A stretch of 64,000 bases of DNA from Rhodopseudomonas pentothenatexigens. Its GTDB lineage: Bacteria; Pseudomonadota; Alphaproteobacteria; Rhizobiales; Xanthobacteraceae. Positions 17,239-26,433 of the stretch are shown here, piece by piece; positions within the stretch are counted from its first letter, which is position 1; each line of letters opens with the position of its first letter. The notes beneath the pieces were generated by a model. It saw only the letters and a program-made list of their open reading frames with translations, did not search any database and was not told the DNA's origin. The DNA lies in contig NZ_UFQQ01000011.1 of assembly GCF_900218015.1 (NCBI RefSeq), forward strand, positions 127,786 to 191,785. The letters run 5' to 3'. A program made the translations under genes and the position numbers.

Positions 17239-18405
17239 CTATCGCGACAGCAGCGGCGCGGTCGCGGCCGAACCGCCGGCGATGGCACGATCGACGCTGA
17301 GCCCGGCGCGGCGTCGTCGCAACCACAGATAGACGCCGGTGACCAGCACCATGATGGTCAGGACGTCGAGCAGCGCCCACAGGATCTTCAGCGGCATGCC
17401 GCCATAGTCGCCGAAATGCAGCGGCTGGGAGATCAGCAGCGCCGAGACGTACCACGGCATGTCGCGGCTGTCGGTCAGTTGCCCGGTCTCGGCGTCGATC
17501 AGCGCCGGCCTCAGCAGCCGCGAGGTGAGCGGCGTATCGCCGTGCAGAAACACCGCATAGTGGCTCTTGCTGGAGAACAGCGAGCCCGGAAAGGCGACGA
17601 AGCTCGGCGTCATTCCCGGCACCGCGCGGCGCGCCGTCTCGACCGCGGCCTGCAGCGAGCTCGGCTGAGCGGGCGGCTTGCGGTCGCGATATTGTGCGGT
17701 CATCTCGGCGAGCTGGTCGGCCTGCCAGAACTTCACCACGAGATCGGCCCAGGTGTTGATCACGCCGGTGAATCCCACCACCAGCGTCCACATCACCAGC
17801 AGGATGCCGGCGAGATTGTGGATGTCGAGCCAGCGCACGACGCGCGGCCGCTGCCTTCGGTAGGCGCCGAATTCGAGCTTCCGCATCGACGGCGCATACA
17901 CCACGATGCCGGACACGATCGCGACGCAGAACAGGATTCCCATCACCCCGAGAAACAGCTTCCCGGGCAGCCCTGCGAACATATCGGTATGCAGCCGCAG
18001 CATGATGTAGGTGAAACGGCCGGTGACGTCCGGCGCGTCGAGAAACGCGCCGGTGTGGGTATCCATCCGGACCAGGCGGTTGTCCACCGGGTTGGCCTCG
18101 ATCGACGGGCCGACGCTGACGAACAGCGCACTGGGGTCGTCGCGATCCCAGATCAGGAAGTGCGGCACCTGGCCCGGCACCTTGGCGAGCGCGTTGGCCA
18201 ACACCAGGTCGAGATCCGCCGGCGGCGTGCCTTTCGGCACCTCGGCCGGCTTGACCTCGCTGTGCAGCAGCGCATCGATCTGCTCGTGAAAGATCAGCGG
18301 CAGGCCGGTGACGCACAGCAGCAGCATGAACAGCGTGCAGATCAGGCTCGTCCATTTATGGACGAGCCCCCACACCCGCAGCGATCTCGTCGAGCGCCCC
18401 GGCAT
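17239..18405 (-). CDS. PepSY-associated TM domain protein (PiuB-like, siderophore-linked)
   Basis: A 388-residue inner-membrane protein with four main helices. An N-terminal helix holds VWGLVHKWTSLICTLFMLL, a periplasmic PepSY-type region follows, and central and C-terminal helices contain the DIHNLAGILLVMWTLVVGF region. PepSY_TM proteins of this type lie beside siderophore receptors and are thought to act as ferric-siderophore reductases. Several histidines in helices could bind haem b, which supports this. It begins 3 bp after the TonB receptor stop, so it is co-transcribed with it. Confidence 0.9.
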   Translation of the reverse strand: MPGRSTRSLRVWGLVHKWTSLICTLFMLLLCVTGLPLIFHEQIDALLHSEVKPAEVPKGTPPADLDLVLANALAKVPGQVPHFLIWDRDDPSALFVSVGPSIEANPVDNRLVRMDTHTGAFLDAPDVTGRFTYIMLRLHTDMFAGLPGKLFLGVMGILFCVAIVSGIVVYAPSMRKLEFGAYRRQRPRVVRWLDIHNLAGILLVMWTLVVGFTGVINTWADLVVKFWQADQLAEMTAQYRDRKPPAQPSSLQAAVETARRAVPGMTPSFVAFPGSLFSSKSHYAVFLHGDTPLTSRLLRPALIDAETGQLTDSRDMPWYVSALLISQPLHFGDYGGMPLKILWALLDVLTIMVLVTGVYLWLRRRRAGLSVDRAIAGGSAATAPLLSR

Positions 18406-18408
18406 CGG

Positions 18409-20751
18409 TCAGTTCCAGGCGTATTTCAACGTTCCGATCACCGTGCGCGCCGCACCGAGACCGCAATATGTCAGGCTCGTCACGCAGGACGACACGTAAT
18501 AGCGGTTGCCGAGGTTGGTGGCGTTGACCTGCATGCTCCAGCCCTTCAGATCCGGCCGCAGATACTGCAGGTCGTAGCTGATGCTGGCGTCGAACAGCGC
18601 ATAGGAGGGAATCAACACGGTATTGGCGGCATCGCCGTAGCTCTTGCCGACATAGCGCACGCCGCCGCCGATCCCGAGACCGGCGACCGGTCCGTTGTAC
18701 CAGGTGTATTTGGCCCACAGCGAGGCCTGCTCCAGCGCGGTGTTGAGCAGATAGTTGCCTGCCGTTCCGCTGTTGCTGCTGGTGACGCGCGGATCGTATT
18801 TGTTGTAGCCGCCGACGATCTCCAGTTCGCGGGTGACGTTGCCGCGGGCTTCGAATTCGAAACCGCGCACCCGGACCCCACCGGTCTGGACGCTGAAGAT
18901 AATGTTGGTCGGATCGGGGGTCAGCACGTTCTTCTGGTTGATCTCGAACACCGCCGCGGTCAGCATCAGGTTGGAGCCGAGCGGCTTGAACTTGACGCCG
19001 ATCTCGCCGCCCTCCCCGGTGGTCGGCTTGAAGGTGTTGCCGAACTGATCGGTGCCCGAGGTCGGCACGAACGACGACGAGTAGTTGACGTAGGGCGACA
19101 GGCCGAAGTCGAACAGATAGTTCAGCCCGACTCGGCCGGTCGTCGCCTTGTCGTTCTGCAGATAGGTTCCTGCGGCCGGAAACAGCGCGGTGCTCACGGT
19201 TCGGGCGTTGGCCCAATCCTGGCGGCCGGTCAGAGTCAGCGTCCAGCCGTCGTATTTGACCTGGTCCTGCAGATAGAGACCGGCCTGCTCCGAGGTGGCG
19301 GTCGTGGCGATGAACGGCGCGACCGACGCCGCAGGCGGCACGAAACCGCCATAGGCCGGCGCGAACGCGTCGATCGACCCGATCATCGTGAATCGGTAGT
19401 CCGAATTCGAATCCTGGCGCTGGTAGTCGAACCCTGCCAGCACCTTGTGGAGCAGCGGCCCGGTCGCGAAATCGGCCTGGATCTGATTGTCCAGGGCCAG
19501 GTTCTTCGCCGAGGACTTCACGTAGTTGTACGAGCGTGGCACCGTCCGGTCGTCCGCCAGCAGGCCTTCGGCGCGGACGCCGGCCAGGTCTTGCGACACG
19601 TCGAAATAGCGCAGGTTGGATCTGAACTGCAGATTGTTGTCGAACCGGTGCTCGAACGCATAGCCGACCGAAAACTGATCGAGCGTGTAGCCGTCTCGCC
19701 CCGGTTCGCCGAGGTAGCGGCTGTACGGCACCCGCCCGAAAGCGCCGGGCCGCAGCGACAGCCCACCGGGCACGTATTGCTGCCAGCCGTCGTTCCTGAT
19801 GTGCGAGTAGTGCGACAGGATGGTGAGCGAGGTGTCGGCCGTCGGACGCCAGGTCAGGCTCGGCGCGATGTAGGCCTTGTCCTCGTGGACGAAGTCCTGC
19901 TGGCCGTCGGTGCTGCGGCCGAGACCGACGATGCGATAGAGGAACTCGCCGTTGCGGTCGATCGGCCCCGAACTGTCGAACGCGCCCTGAAACCGCTCGA
20001 ACGATCCGAAGCTGCCGATGATCTCGTGCTGCGAGTACGCGGTCGGCCGCTTGCTCACCATGTTGAGCAGGCCGCCCGGATCGGTCTGGCCGTACAGCCC
20101 CGACGACGGCCCGCGCAGCACTTCGATCCGCTCGAGCCCGTAGGTCTCGATCCGCGGGAACGCGAACTGGGTGCCGGGGTCGACCGGAAGCCGCAGCCCG
20201 TCGAGATAGCGCGGCACGTCGAAACCGCGCAGCTTGAAGGAATCGAAAAACGTCGTCGCGCCGTAGGTGTCGAGCGTCACGCCCGGCGTGTAGCGCAGTG
20301 CCTCGACGACGTTCTGGGCGCCTTGGGCCTGGATCTGGTCCTGGGTCACCACCGAGATCGATTGTGGGGTCGACAGGATCGGGGTGTCGGTCTTGGTCCC
20401 GGTCGCGCTCTGGTTCGCCAGATATCCGGTGACGGGACCATCGGCGCGCTCGGCGCCCCGGCCGAGTCCTGCCGCGCGGACCGGCGGCTCGGCGACCTGC
20501 TGACGTGACGGCGCAGCGGTTCGGCGCGCGGCGGTGACCGGGCGGCTCGCCCGCCGCGGCGGCTTCGATGACCGCGCAGCTTGCGGCTTCGGCGCGTCCA
20601 CCGTGACCGCCGGCAGATCGCGGCTGGACTGAGCCAGTGCCGTTCCGGCCTGCAGACCCAATCCGACCAACCCGGCGCCCAGCGCGGTCGAGCGGAGCAA
20701 GGCCCGCAAAGCCGTGCCTCCAACGAAGCGCCCCAACTTCGTCGACATCAT
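18409..20751 (-). CDS. TonB-dependent siderophore receptor
   Basis: Outer-membrane receptor of 780 residues for a ferric siderophore. A signal peptide (about residues 1-40) is followed by an unusual Arg/Pro/Ala-rich segment (about residues 50-110). The plug domain then has TPQSISVVTQDQI and the EVLRGPSSGLYGQTDPGG patterns, and a 22-strand barrel ends in an aromatic-rich strand closing with W-N. These plug motifs are typical of the ferrichrome/hydroxamate (FhuA/FoxA-like) group. A TCATAT-N7-ATATGA inverted repeat 33 bp upstream is a likely iron-responsive operator. GGAGG lies before the start; two ATGs are adjacent and either may be used. Irr is encoded just upstream in the same orientation. 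Confidence 0.95.
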   Translation of the reverse strand: MMSTKLGRFVGGTALRALLRSTALGAGLVGLGLQAGTALAQSSRDLPAVTVDAPKPQAARSSKPPRRASRPVTAARRTAAPSRQQVAEPPVRAAGLGRGAERADGPVTGYLANQSATGTKTDTPILSTPQSISVVTQDQIQAQGAQNVVEALRYTPGVTLDTYGATTFFDSFKLRGFDVPRYLDGLRLPVDPGTQFAFPRIETYGLERIEVLRGPSSGLYGQTDPGGLLNMVSKRPTAYSQHEIIGSFGSFERFQGAFDSSGPIDRNGEFLYRIVGLGRSTDGQQDFVHEDKAYIAPSLTWRPTADTSLTILSHYSHIRNDGWQQYVPGGLSLRPGAFGRVPYSRYLGEPGRDGYTLDQFSVGYAFEHRFDNNLQFRSNLRYFDVSQDLAGVRAEGLLADDRTVPRSYNYVKSSAKNLALDNQIQADFATGPLLHKVLAGFDYQRQDSNSDYRFTMIGSIDAFAPAYGGFVPPAASVAPFIATTATSEQAGLYLQDQVKYDGWTLTLTGRQDWANARTVSTALFPAAGTYLQNDKATTGRVGLNYLFDFGLSPYVNYSSSFVPTSGTDQFGNTFKPTTGEGGEIGVKFKPLGSNLMLTAAVFEINQKNVLTPDPTNIIFSVQTGGVRVRGFEFEARGNVTRELEIVGGYNKYDPRVTSSNSGTAGNYLLNTALEQASLWAKYTWYNGPVAGLGIGGGVRYVGKSYGDAANTVLIPSYALFDASISYDLQYLRPDLKGWSMQVNATNLGNRYYVSSCVTSLTYCGLGAARTVIGTLKYAWN

Positions 20752-20783
20752 CTAGCTACCTCCATCCTGGAGGCGCAGACCTA

Positions 20784-20802
20784 TCATATCAGGTGCATAT
20801 GA
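20784..20802. promoter_or_regulatory. Candidate iron-responsive operator before the TonB receptor
   Basis: TCATAT-N7-ATATGA is a perfect 6-bp-arm inverted repeat spanning 19 bp, the span of a Fur-family site, in an AT-rich patch 33 bp upstream of the receptor start. It could be bound by Fur, Irr or a local regulator; the sequence alone does not say which. Confidence 0.55.
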
Positions 20803-20955
20803 CAGCCACCCGCAACTTGGAATCCATCCAAATTGAACCCGCAGATCCGGCGATGCAGGCGCGCGCAACACGGGCCGCGGGCGCGCGCCGAACAGAGCCC
20901 GCTGCCGCCGGTCGCAGCGCCGCAGATCCCGCCTCGCGCGAGCGCGCCTTGCGCT

Positions 20956-21447
20956 CTACCCGCGCGACTTGCGCCGCAGCCGGACCACCATGTCGATTCG
21001 GCTGATTTCATAGCCCTCCGGGATCTCCGGCAGGCCGCCCAGCGCGATGTGATCGAGCGGGACGTCGATCAGCTCGTGCTTGTTCTCCAGGTAGAAATGA
21101 TGGTGGTCACCGACATTGGTATCGAAATAAGTCTTGCTACCGTCGATGCTGACCCGGCGCACCATGCCCAGCTCGGCAAAATGGTTGAGGGTGTTGTAGA
21201 CCGTCGCCAGCGAAATCTGGACGTTCGACCGGCTCGCTTCCTCGTACAGCATCTCGGCGGTGACATGGCGGTCGCCATTGCCGAACAGCAGCCGCGTCAG
21301 CACCAGCCGCTGCGCCGTCGGGCGCAGGCCGACCGAGTGCAACATCTCGCTCTCGCGCGACCGGAGCTGACCACGATCGAGCCGATGAATGTCGATCGGC
21401 TCGAGATCCGCGTACGTAAAATGACTGCTGTCAGGTCTGAAATTCAC
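20956..21447 (-). CDS. irr: Irr-type iron response regulator (Fur family)
   Basis: Haem- and iron-responsive transcription regulator of 163 residues. A winged helix (GLRPTAQRLVLTRLLF, then ISLATVYNTLNHFAELGMV) is followed by a dimerisation domain with the Irr-type cluster VGDHHHFY. The GTG at 21447 was chosen because a GGAGG sits 8 nt upstream; the TTG 15 nt further upstream lies over that Shine-Dalgarno. The N-terminal GCP haem-regulatory motif known from Bradyrhizobium Irr is absent, so it resembles the motif-less Irr proteins. Its neighbour is a siderophore receptor operon. A perfect FixK/FNR box lies 55 bp upstream of the GTG start, linking it to oxygen control. Confidence 0.88.
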   Translation of the reverse strand: MNFRPDSSHFTYADLEPIDIHRLDRGQLRSRESEMLHSVGLRPTAQRLVLTRLLFGNGDRHVTAEMLYEEASRSNVQISLATVYNTLNHFAELGMVRRVSIDGSKTYFDTNVGDHHHFYLENKHELIDVPLDHIALGGLPEIPEGYEISRIDMVVRLRRKSRG

Positions 21448-21501
21448 AACCGAAACCTCCAATGCTGGTTTTGATTGTAAGAAGCAGCTCGAGTTTGCGA
21501 A

Positions 21502-21515
21502 TTGATCTCAATCAA
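21502..21515. promoter_or_regulatory. FNR/FixK box TTGAT-N4-ATCAA upstream of irr
   Basis: TTGATCTCAATCAA is an exact match to the TTGAT-N4-ATCAA consensus of FNR/FixK regulators and lies 55 bp upstream of the irr start. It is the only perfect FNR/FixK box noticed in the non-coding parts of the window. Confidence 0.75.
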
Positions 21516-21679
21516 TTATCGATAACCGCTTGCATTCGCGCGGTGCTCCGGCGCGGTGCCGAAATCACCGCGTTGAAACCGCGGTCGATTGCGCGAACCT
21601 AGCCGGGCCGGCCCGCAGATTCCGCGGCGTCGATCCCGGCAGCGGACGCCGCGCTGGCGTTCTGCAGCCCGTCTGCCGC

Positions 21680-21692
21680 GTGACTTGATCAC
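21680..21692. promoter_or_regulatory. Near-match palindrome GTGAC-TTG-ATCAC, copy 4
   Basis: It differs from GTGACNNNGTCAC at one position. The shared right flank CACAGACCG is the same as in copy 3. It lies 69 bp upstream of the DUF3365-type haem protein start. Confidence 0.5.
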
Positions 21693-21760
21693 AGACCGAC
21701 ACCGTCGCCCGCTCTACCGATGCCGAACGTATGGCCCAACCGGACGAGCGGGGTGCACCG

Positions 21761-22342
21761 ATGTCGACCAGAGCGTTTGTTGCCTTCGTGGTCGCCGCGG
21801 CGGTCGCCTTCGCGGCGCTGGTGGCGCGCGATCGCTCGGTCGACGAAGCGGCGCTGCAGGCCGAGGCGCGCGGCCTGATCAAGGACTACAGCACGGCGCT
21901 GCTCGGCGTGCTGAAGAGCACGATGGAGAGTTCCGGGCCGGTCGAGGCGATCGCGTTCTGCAACAGGGAAGCCCCGGCGATCGCCGAGACGGCGTCGCAA
22001 CAGAGCGGCTGGACCGTGGCCCGCACCAGCCTGAAGCCGCGCAACCCACACGCGGCGCCGGACGAGTTCGAGCGCCGGGTGATGACCGAATTCGTGGCGC
22101 AGATCGCTGGCGGCACTCCCACCGCCTCGCTGCGCCACGCCGAGATCGTCGAGCAGAACGGCGAACGCGTGTTCAGATATATCCAGGCGATCCCGACCGC
22201 CGAGCTGTGCCTGACCTGTCACGGCAGCGCGCTGAAGCCGGAGGTGGCTGCCAAGATCCGGGCGCTGTACCCTGCCGATCAGGCCACCGGCTTCGCGCCG
22301 GGGCAGATGCGCGGCGCCTTCACGCTCAGTCGCAAGCTGTAA
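21761..22342 (+). CDS. DUF3365/Tll0287-like c-type haem protein
   Basis: Periplasmic or membrane-anchored haem protein of 193 residues. A hydrophobic N-terminus (about residues 4-22) acts as signal or anchor. One c-haem motif, C150-L-T-C-H154, lies in the ELCLTCHGSAL context that is typical of DUF3365 sensor-like domains. Such domains are found in sensors and in stand-alone proteins such as Tll0287; a redox-sensing or electron-carrying role is likely, but the partner is unknown. An upstream in-frame ATG at 21731 would add 10 residues before the hydrophobic stretch. A near copy of the GTGACNNNGTCAC palindrome lies 69 bp upstream. Confidence 0.85.
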   Translation: MSTRAFVAFVVAAAVAFAALVARDRSVDEAALQAEARGLIKDYSTALLGVLKSTMESSGPVEAIAFCNREAPAIAETASQQSGWTVARTSLKPRNPHAAPDEFERRVMTEFVAQIAGGTPTASLRHAEIVEQNGERVFRYIQAIPTAELCLTCHGSALKPEVAAKIRALYPADQATGFAPGQMRGAFTLSRKL

Positions 22343-22482
22343 GCTGCACTGCAACTCGCTCGCAGCAGACGCAAGCTGCGCGATCGAGGCTCGCCTTTCG
22401 TCTAAGCCGGCGGCGGGTCTGACCCTGTTTCGCCTGCTGCCCACGCCACACTAGAACAAATCTACCAGTCTGATGCGGATTC

Positions 22483-22497
22483 AATCCGTAACGGATT
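22483..22497. promoter_or_regulatory. 15-bp palindrome AATCCGT-A-ACGGATT upstream of histidine kinase
   Basis: Perfect 7-bp arms around one central base lie 39 bp upstream of the kinase start in the gap after the DUF3365 gene. A regulator dimer could bind here. No matching site was noticed elsewhere in the window. Confidence 0.4.
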
Positions 22498-22535
22498 TGC
22501 TCTAGGGTATTCGGGTCGTGTGTGCGTGAGTGGCG

Positions 22536-23957
22536 ATGTCGCGAAAATCATTATCAACAGGCGTTCTCGGACCGTGGCTGCTGGGTGCCACCCTGCTGCT
22601 GTTCATCGTCATCGCCGGCGCGCTGGTGCTCAACCTGATGCGGCTGCGCGACAGCTTTTCGTGGGTGCAGCAGACCAATGAGGCGCTGCTGGCGCTGTCG
22701 GGGATCCAGCAGGCGGTGCTGGAAGCCGAAACCAGCGAGCGCGGCTACCTGCTGACCGGCGTCGAAACCTATCGCGACAGCTACAGTCGCGCCCGCGAGG
22801 CGCTGGCGACGCGTCTCGACAGTCTGCGCGCGGTGCTCGCCGACAATCCCGAGCAGATTGCCCACATCGACGAGTTGCGGCTGCTCACCGACATGCGCAT
22901 GGCGCAGCTCGGCCGCGTCGTCGAACTCGGCCCCGAGCGGATGCGCGAGGCGCTCGACATTCTCGAGCAGGCCCGCGTCGACCGGCTGACCGAGCGGATC
23001 GAGACCAGCCTGACGACACTGACCCGCGCCGAGCAGGCGCTGCTGATCCAGCGGCTGTCGCGCCACGACCGCGAAAGCCTCGCCGCCGCGCTGATCACCG
23101 CCTGTCTGTTGATCCTCGCCGTCGGCAGCGCCGCGATCGCCGCGTTTCTGATCGAGCATCAGCGCGCGGTGGCGCGGCAGCAGGAGGCCGACCAGCGGCT
23201 GCAGGCGCTGCAGGCCGAGCTGCTGCGGGTCGCCCGGCTCAGCACCATGGGCGAGATGTCGAGCGCGCTGGCGCACGAGCTCAATCAGCCGCTCGCCGCA
23301 GTCACCAACTACGTGCAGGGTTCGCGCCGGCTGATCGAGGCCAGCAGCCATCCCGACAAGGGCAAGATCAGCACCGCGCTCGACAAGGCGGCGCAGCAGA
23401 CGCTACGCGCCGGCGCGGTGATCCAGCGGCTGCGCGAATTCGTCGGCCGCGGCGAGACCGACAAGACCATCGAGAGCCTGCGCGCGATCGCCGAGGACGC
23501 GCTCGCCCTCGCCTCGGTGCTGACCCGCGACCGCCCGGTCGACGTCGCGCTGGCGCTGGATCCCGCGATCGACCGCGTGCTGGTCGACAAGGTCCAGGTG
23601 CAGCAGGTGTTCCTCAACCTGATCCGCAACGCCTTCGAGGCGATGTGGGAGCAGCGCGACCGCCGCCTGACGATCGGCAGCCGGCTGGTCGAGGACGACA
23701 TGGTCGAGGTGGTGGTGGCCGACACCGGCCCCGGGCTGGACTCGCTGATCGCCGAGCGGATCTTCCAGCCGTTCGCCACCACCAAGGCGGACGGCATGGG
23801 GGTCGGCCTGTCGATCTCCCAGACCATCATCCAGGCCCATGGCGGTTCGATCAGGGCCGAGCCGTCGCCGGGTGGCGGCACGCTGTTCCGTTTCACCCTG
23901 CCCTGCGCCGACCCGCCGCGCCAGCAGGCCATTTTCAGCCCCTACGCGGCGGAATAG
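22536..23957 (+). CDS. Orphan sensor histidine kinase with CHASE3 domain
   Basis: A 473-residue membrane sensor kinase. An N-terminal helix (about 10-35) and a second helix (about 188-208) enclose a helical periplasmic CHASE3-type region with SGIQQAVLEAETSERGYLLTG. A coiled linker precedes the H-box MGEMSSALAHELNQPLAAV (H247), and the ATPase has NLIRNAFEAM, ADTGPGL and GMGVGLSIS. The H-box subtype is the one seen in FixL-like kinases, but there is no PAS domain. No response regulator lies next to it, so the partner is elsewhere. ATG 22536 is preferred over the GTG 6 nt upstream. Confidence 0.92.
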   Translation: MSRKSLSTGVLGPWLLGATLLLFIVIAGALVLNLMRLRDSFSWVQQTNEALLALSGIQQAVLEAETSERGYLLTGVETYRDSYSRAREALATRLDSLRAVLADNPEQIAHIDELRLLTDMRMAQLGRVVELGPERMREALDILEQARVDRLTERIETSLTTLTRAEQALLIQRLSRHDRESLAAALITACLLILAVGSAAIAAFLIEHQRAVARQQEADQRLQALQAELLRVARLSTMGEMSSALAHELNQPLAAVTNYVQGSRRLIEASSHPDKGKISTALDKAAQQTLRAGAVIQRLREFVGRGETDKTIESLRAIAEDALALASVLTRDRPVDVALALDPAIDRVLVDKVQVQQVFLNLIRNAFEAMWEQRDRRLTIGSRLVEDDMVEVVVADTGPGLDSLIAERIFQPFATTKADGMGVGLSISQTIIQAHGGSIRAEPSPGGGTLFRFTLPCADPPRQQAIFSPYAAE

Positions 23958-23967
23958 CGCGCGCCAA

Positions 23968-26262
23968 CTAACCGTCGGCGCGGTTCAGAACCGGATGGGG
24001 CGTGGCCGCCAGCATCGCCACGCGCCGCGCGAGGTGATCAAACAGTCCGGCCAGCGCCGGCGGCGCGGCGGCGCGGCACGCCTCGAGCGTGGTGTGGGCG
24101 CGGGTTGCGTCGTGCGCCGCCAGCGCGTCGAGCAGACCGCGGTGCAGCCGCTGCAATTCGGCGAAGACGTCCGAGGCCGCATAGCTCTCGTCGCCGGCGA
24201 GCGCGTACAGCCGGGTCGGCCGCGACTTGCCCTTCAGCATGATCTCGCCGGCTTCCAGCAGCGCCAAGCCCGGCGCGGCGCGTGCGACCTCTTCGGACAC
24301 CAACAGATCGGTGCCGAACTCCTTGGACGCGCTCTCGATCCGCGCCGCGACGTTGACCACGTCGCCCATCGCCGAATAGTTGAAGCGCTTCTCCGAGCCC
24401 ATGTTGCCGACGCAGGCGACGCCGGTGTTGAGGCCGACGCCGATCCGCACCACCGGATCGGCGAGCCCGCGGGCCGCGAAGCCGAACGCGTCGGCGTCGT
24501 TGAGCTGGTCGACCACCGTGCGCATCTTCAGCGCGGCGCGGCAGGCGCGCGCGGCGTGATCCGGCACGTCGACCGGGGCGTTCCAGAACGCCATGATCGA
24601 ATCGCCGATGTACTTGTCGATGGTGCCGAGCTCGTCCTGGATCGCATCCGACAGCGGCGACAGCAGGGTGTTGATGAAATCGACCAGCTCGGTCGCACTC
24701 AGCGTCTCCGAGATCGGCGTGAAGCCGCGCACGTCCATGAACATCACGCTGAGCTCGCGCTGCTCGCCGCCGAGGCGCAGCCCGTCCGGCGCGCGTTCGA
24801 GCTGGGCGAGCAGATCCGGCGCCAGATATTGCCCGAACGCCTGGCGCACGAACTTCTTCTCGCGGTCGGAGGCGGTGTGCAGCACCCGCTCGACCGCGAT
24901 GTAGGTCAACAGCGTCGCCAGCGACGGATACACCGGATCGATCAGCAGCCGGAACTGCGAGAACGCGATCCACGAGCCGCCGATCGCGCCGACGAACACC
25001 AGGCCGCAGGCGACCAGCGAGAACCGCGCCCCGGCGAGCAGCACCAGCGCCGCCACCAGCGAGCCGAGCAGCAGCGTCATCACGATCTCGAAGCCGCGCG
25101 CCCAATCTGGGCGTTCGAGAAATTCCTGCGACACGATCTGTTCGATCATCTGCGCCTGGATCGCGACCCCGGGCATCACCTGCCCGATCGCCGTGGCGCG
25201 GGCATCGACCAGCCCCGACGCAGTGGTGCCGACCAGCACGATGGTGCCTTCGAGCCGGTCGCGCATTCGCTCGGTCTGCGCCGGGTCGAGCACGTCCTTG
25301 GCCGAGACGTAGCGCTCCGGATCGTCGCGGGTGTAGTACAGCCAAACCTCGCCGTCGTCGGTCAGCGGCAGCTTGAACTGACCGACCCGCATGTCGACCA
25401 GCGCCGCATGGCCGGTGTCGTCGTCGCCCGACGCGCCGGTGCCGCGCACGATCACGCCCTTCTGGCCCTGCGCGACCCGCAGCGCTTCGACCGCGAGGCT
25501 CGGATACACCCGGGCTCCGTCCGACATCAGCATCGGCAGCCGCCGCACCACGCCGGAGCGGTCGCGCGCCGACAGGTTGATCGCGCCGATCCCGGACGCC
25601 GCCTCGTCGAGCATCGGCAGATTGGCGACCGCGCCGCGGAACGGCGGCAGCACCGTGGTCGGGGTGATGCCGACGAACGCCAGCCCGGTCTTCACCGACG
25701 GCCGGGTGTCGTTGGGGCGCCGGGTCGCGGCGAAGCCGAGCACGGCGCCGGTCCGCTGCATCGCCTCGGCGAAGCTCGCATCGTGATCCGGCAGGCTCTT
25801 CAGCAGCGCCACCGCGCGGTCGCGGTCGGGCAGATCGGACGCCGCCAGATCGGCGATCAGCCGCTCCGGCGTGGTGCGGTCGGGCTCGGAGAAGATGATG
25901 TCGTAGGCGATCACGCCGGCGCCGAGCTCGCCGAGCCGCTTGGTCAACGCCGCCAGCCGCGTCCGCGGCCACGGCCACTGGCCGAACGCCGCGAGCGAGG
26001 TCTCGTCGATGTCGACGATCCGCACCGGCAGATCCGGCGCAGGCTGCCGCGGCTGCAGCCGCTGATAGGCGTCGAAGGCGCGCTCCTTGGTCTCGGTGAC
26101 GATCCGCGGCTCGTAGGTGCGCAAGGCGGTGAGCGCGAGCAGCATCAGCAGCGCCGCCGCCGCCGCGCGCATGTACTTGCCGCGGGCGAGCCAGCGCAGC
26201 CGCACCAGGCCGCGCGCGGCCCGGACCAGCACCGGATGGGCGGAGCGGCTCAGCAGACGCAT
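23968..26262 (-). CDS. Adenylate/guanylate cyclase with CHASE2 sensor domain
   Basis: A 764-residue membrane cyclase. One N-terminal helix (about 36-50) is followed by a large extracytoplasmic CHASE2 domain, three closely spaced helices (about 385-460) and a C-terminal class III cyclase domain. The cyclase has the first metal site in MFMDVRGFTPISE, the second in IDKYIGDSIMAFWNAP, and the later NTGVACVGNMGSEKRFNYSAMGD region with substrate residues. All key residues seem to be present, so it should be active. CHASE2 cyclases often sit beside FecR and TPR outer-membrane genes, as here; a shared envelope-sensing role is an inference. Confidence 0.93.
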   Translation of the reverse strand: MRLLSRSAHPVLVRAARGLVRLRWLARGKYMRAAAAALLMLLALTALRTYEPRIVTETKERAFDAYQRLQPRQPAPDLPVRIVDIDETSLAAFGQWPWPRTRLAALTKRLGELGAGVIAYDIIFSEPDRTTPERLIADLAASDLPDRDRAVALLKSLPDHDASFAEAMQRTGAVLGFAATRRPNDTRPSVKTGLAFVGITPTTVLPPFRGAVANLPMLDEAASGIGAINLSARDRSGVVRRLPMLMSDGARVYPSLAVEALRVAQGQKGVIVRGTGASGDDDTGHAALVDMRVGQFKLPLTDDGEVWLYYTRDDPERYVSAKDVLDPAQTERMRDRLEGTIVLVGTTASGLVDARATAIGQVMPGVAIQAQMIEQIVSQEFLERPDWARGFEIVMTLLLGSLVAALVLLAGARFSLVACGLVFVGAIGGSWIAFSQFRLLIDPVYPSLATLLTYIAVERVLHTASDREKKFVRQAFGQYLAPDLLAQLERAPDGLRLGGEQRELSVMFMDVRGFTPISETLSATELVDFINTLLSPLSDAIQDELGTIDKYIGDSIMAFWNAPVDVPDHAARACRAALKMRTVVDQLNDADAFGFAARGLADPVVRIGVGLNTGVACVGNMGSEKRFNYSAMGDVVNVAARIESASKEFGTDLLVSEEVARAAPGLALLEAGEIMLKGKSRPTRLYALAGDESYAASDVFAELQRLHRGLLDALAAHDATRAHTTLEACRAAAPPALAGLFDHLARRVAMLAATPHPVLNRADG

Positions 26263-26433
26263 GGCGCAAGCGGCCGGCGCTCGGCTCGGCTGGGATCGAT
26301 GCCGGGATCGGGGAACTGGTCCATCGGCGCGACGTTAGCAGATTGCAGGGCGGACCGGGAGCACCGGCCACGCCCGCGCCCGGCGCGGAGGCAGCGCGTG
26401 CTGCGCCGCGGCGACGATCAGGAGGATCACGCC

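Noticed and set aside
17416-20508. A 1030-codon open frame on the plus strand, antisense to the TonB receptor and PepSY genes
   Set aside because: Product is low-complexity and rich in Arg, Gln, His and Asp. It mirrors the codon bias of real genes on the other strand.
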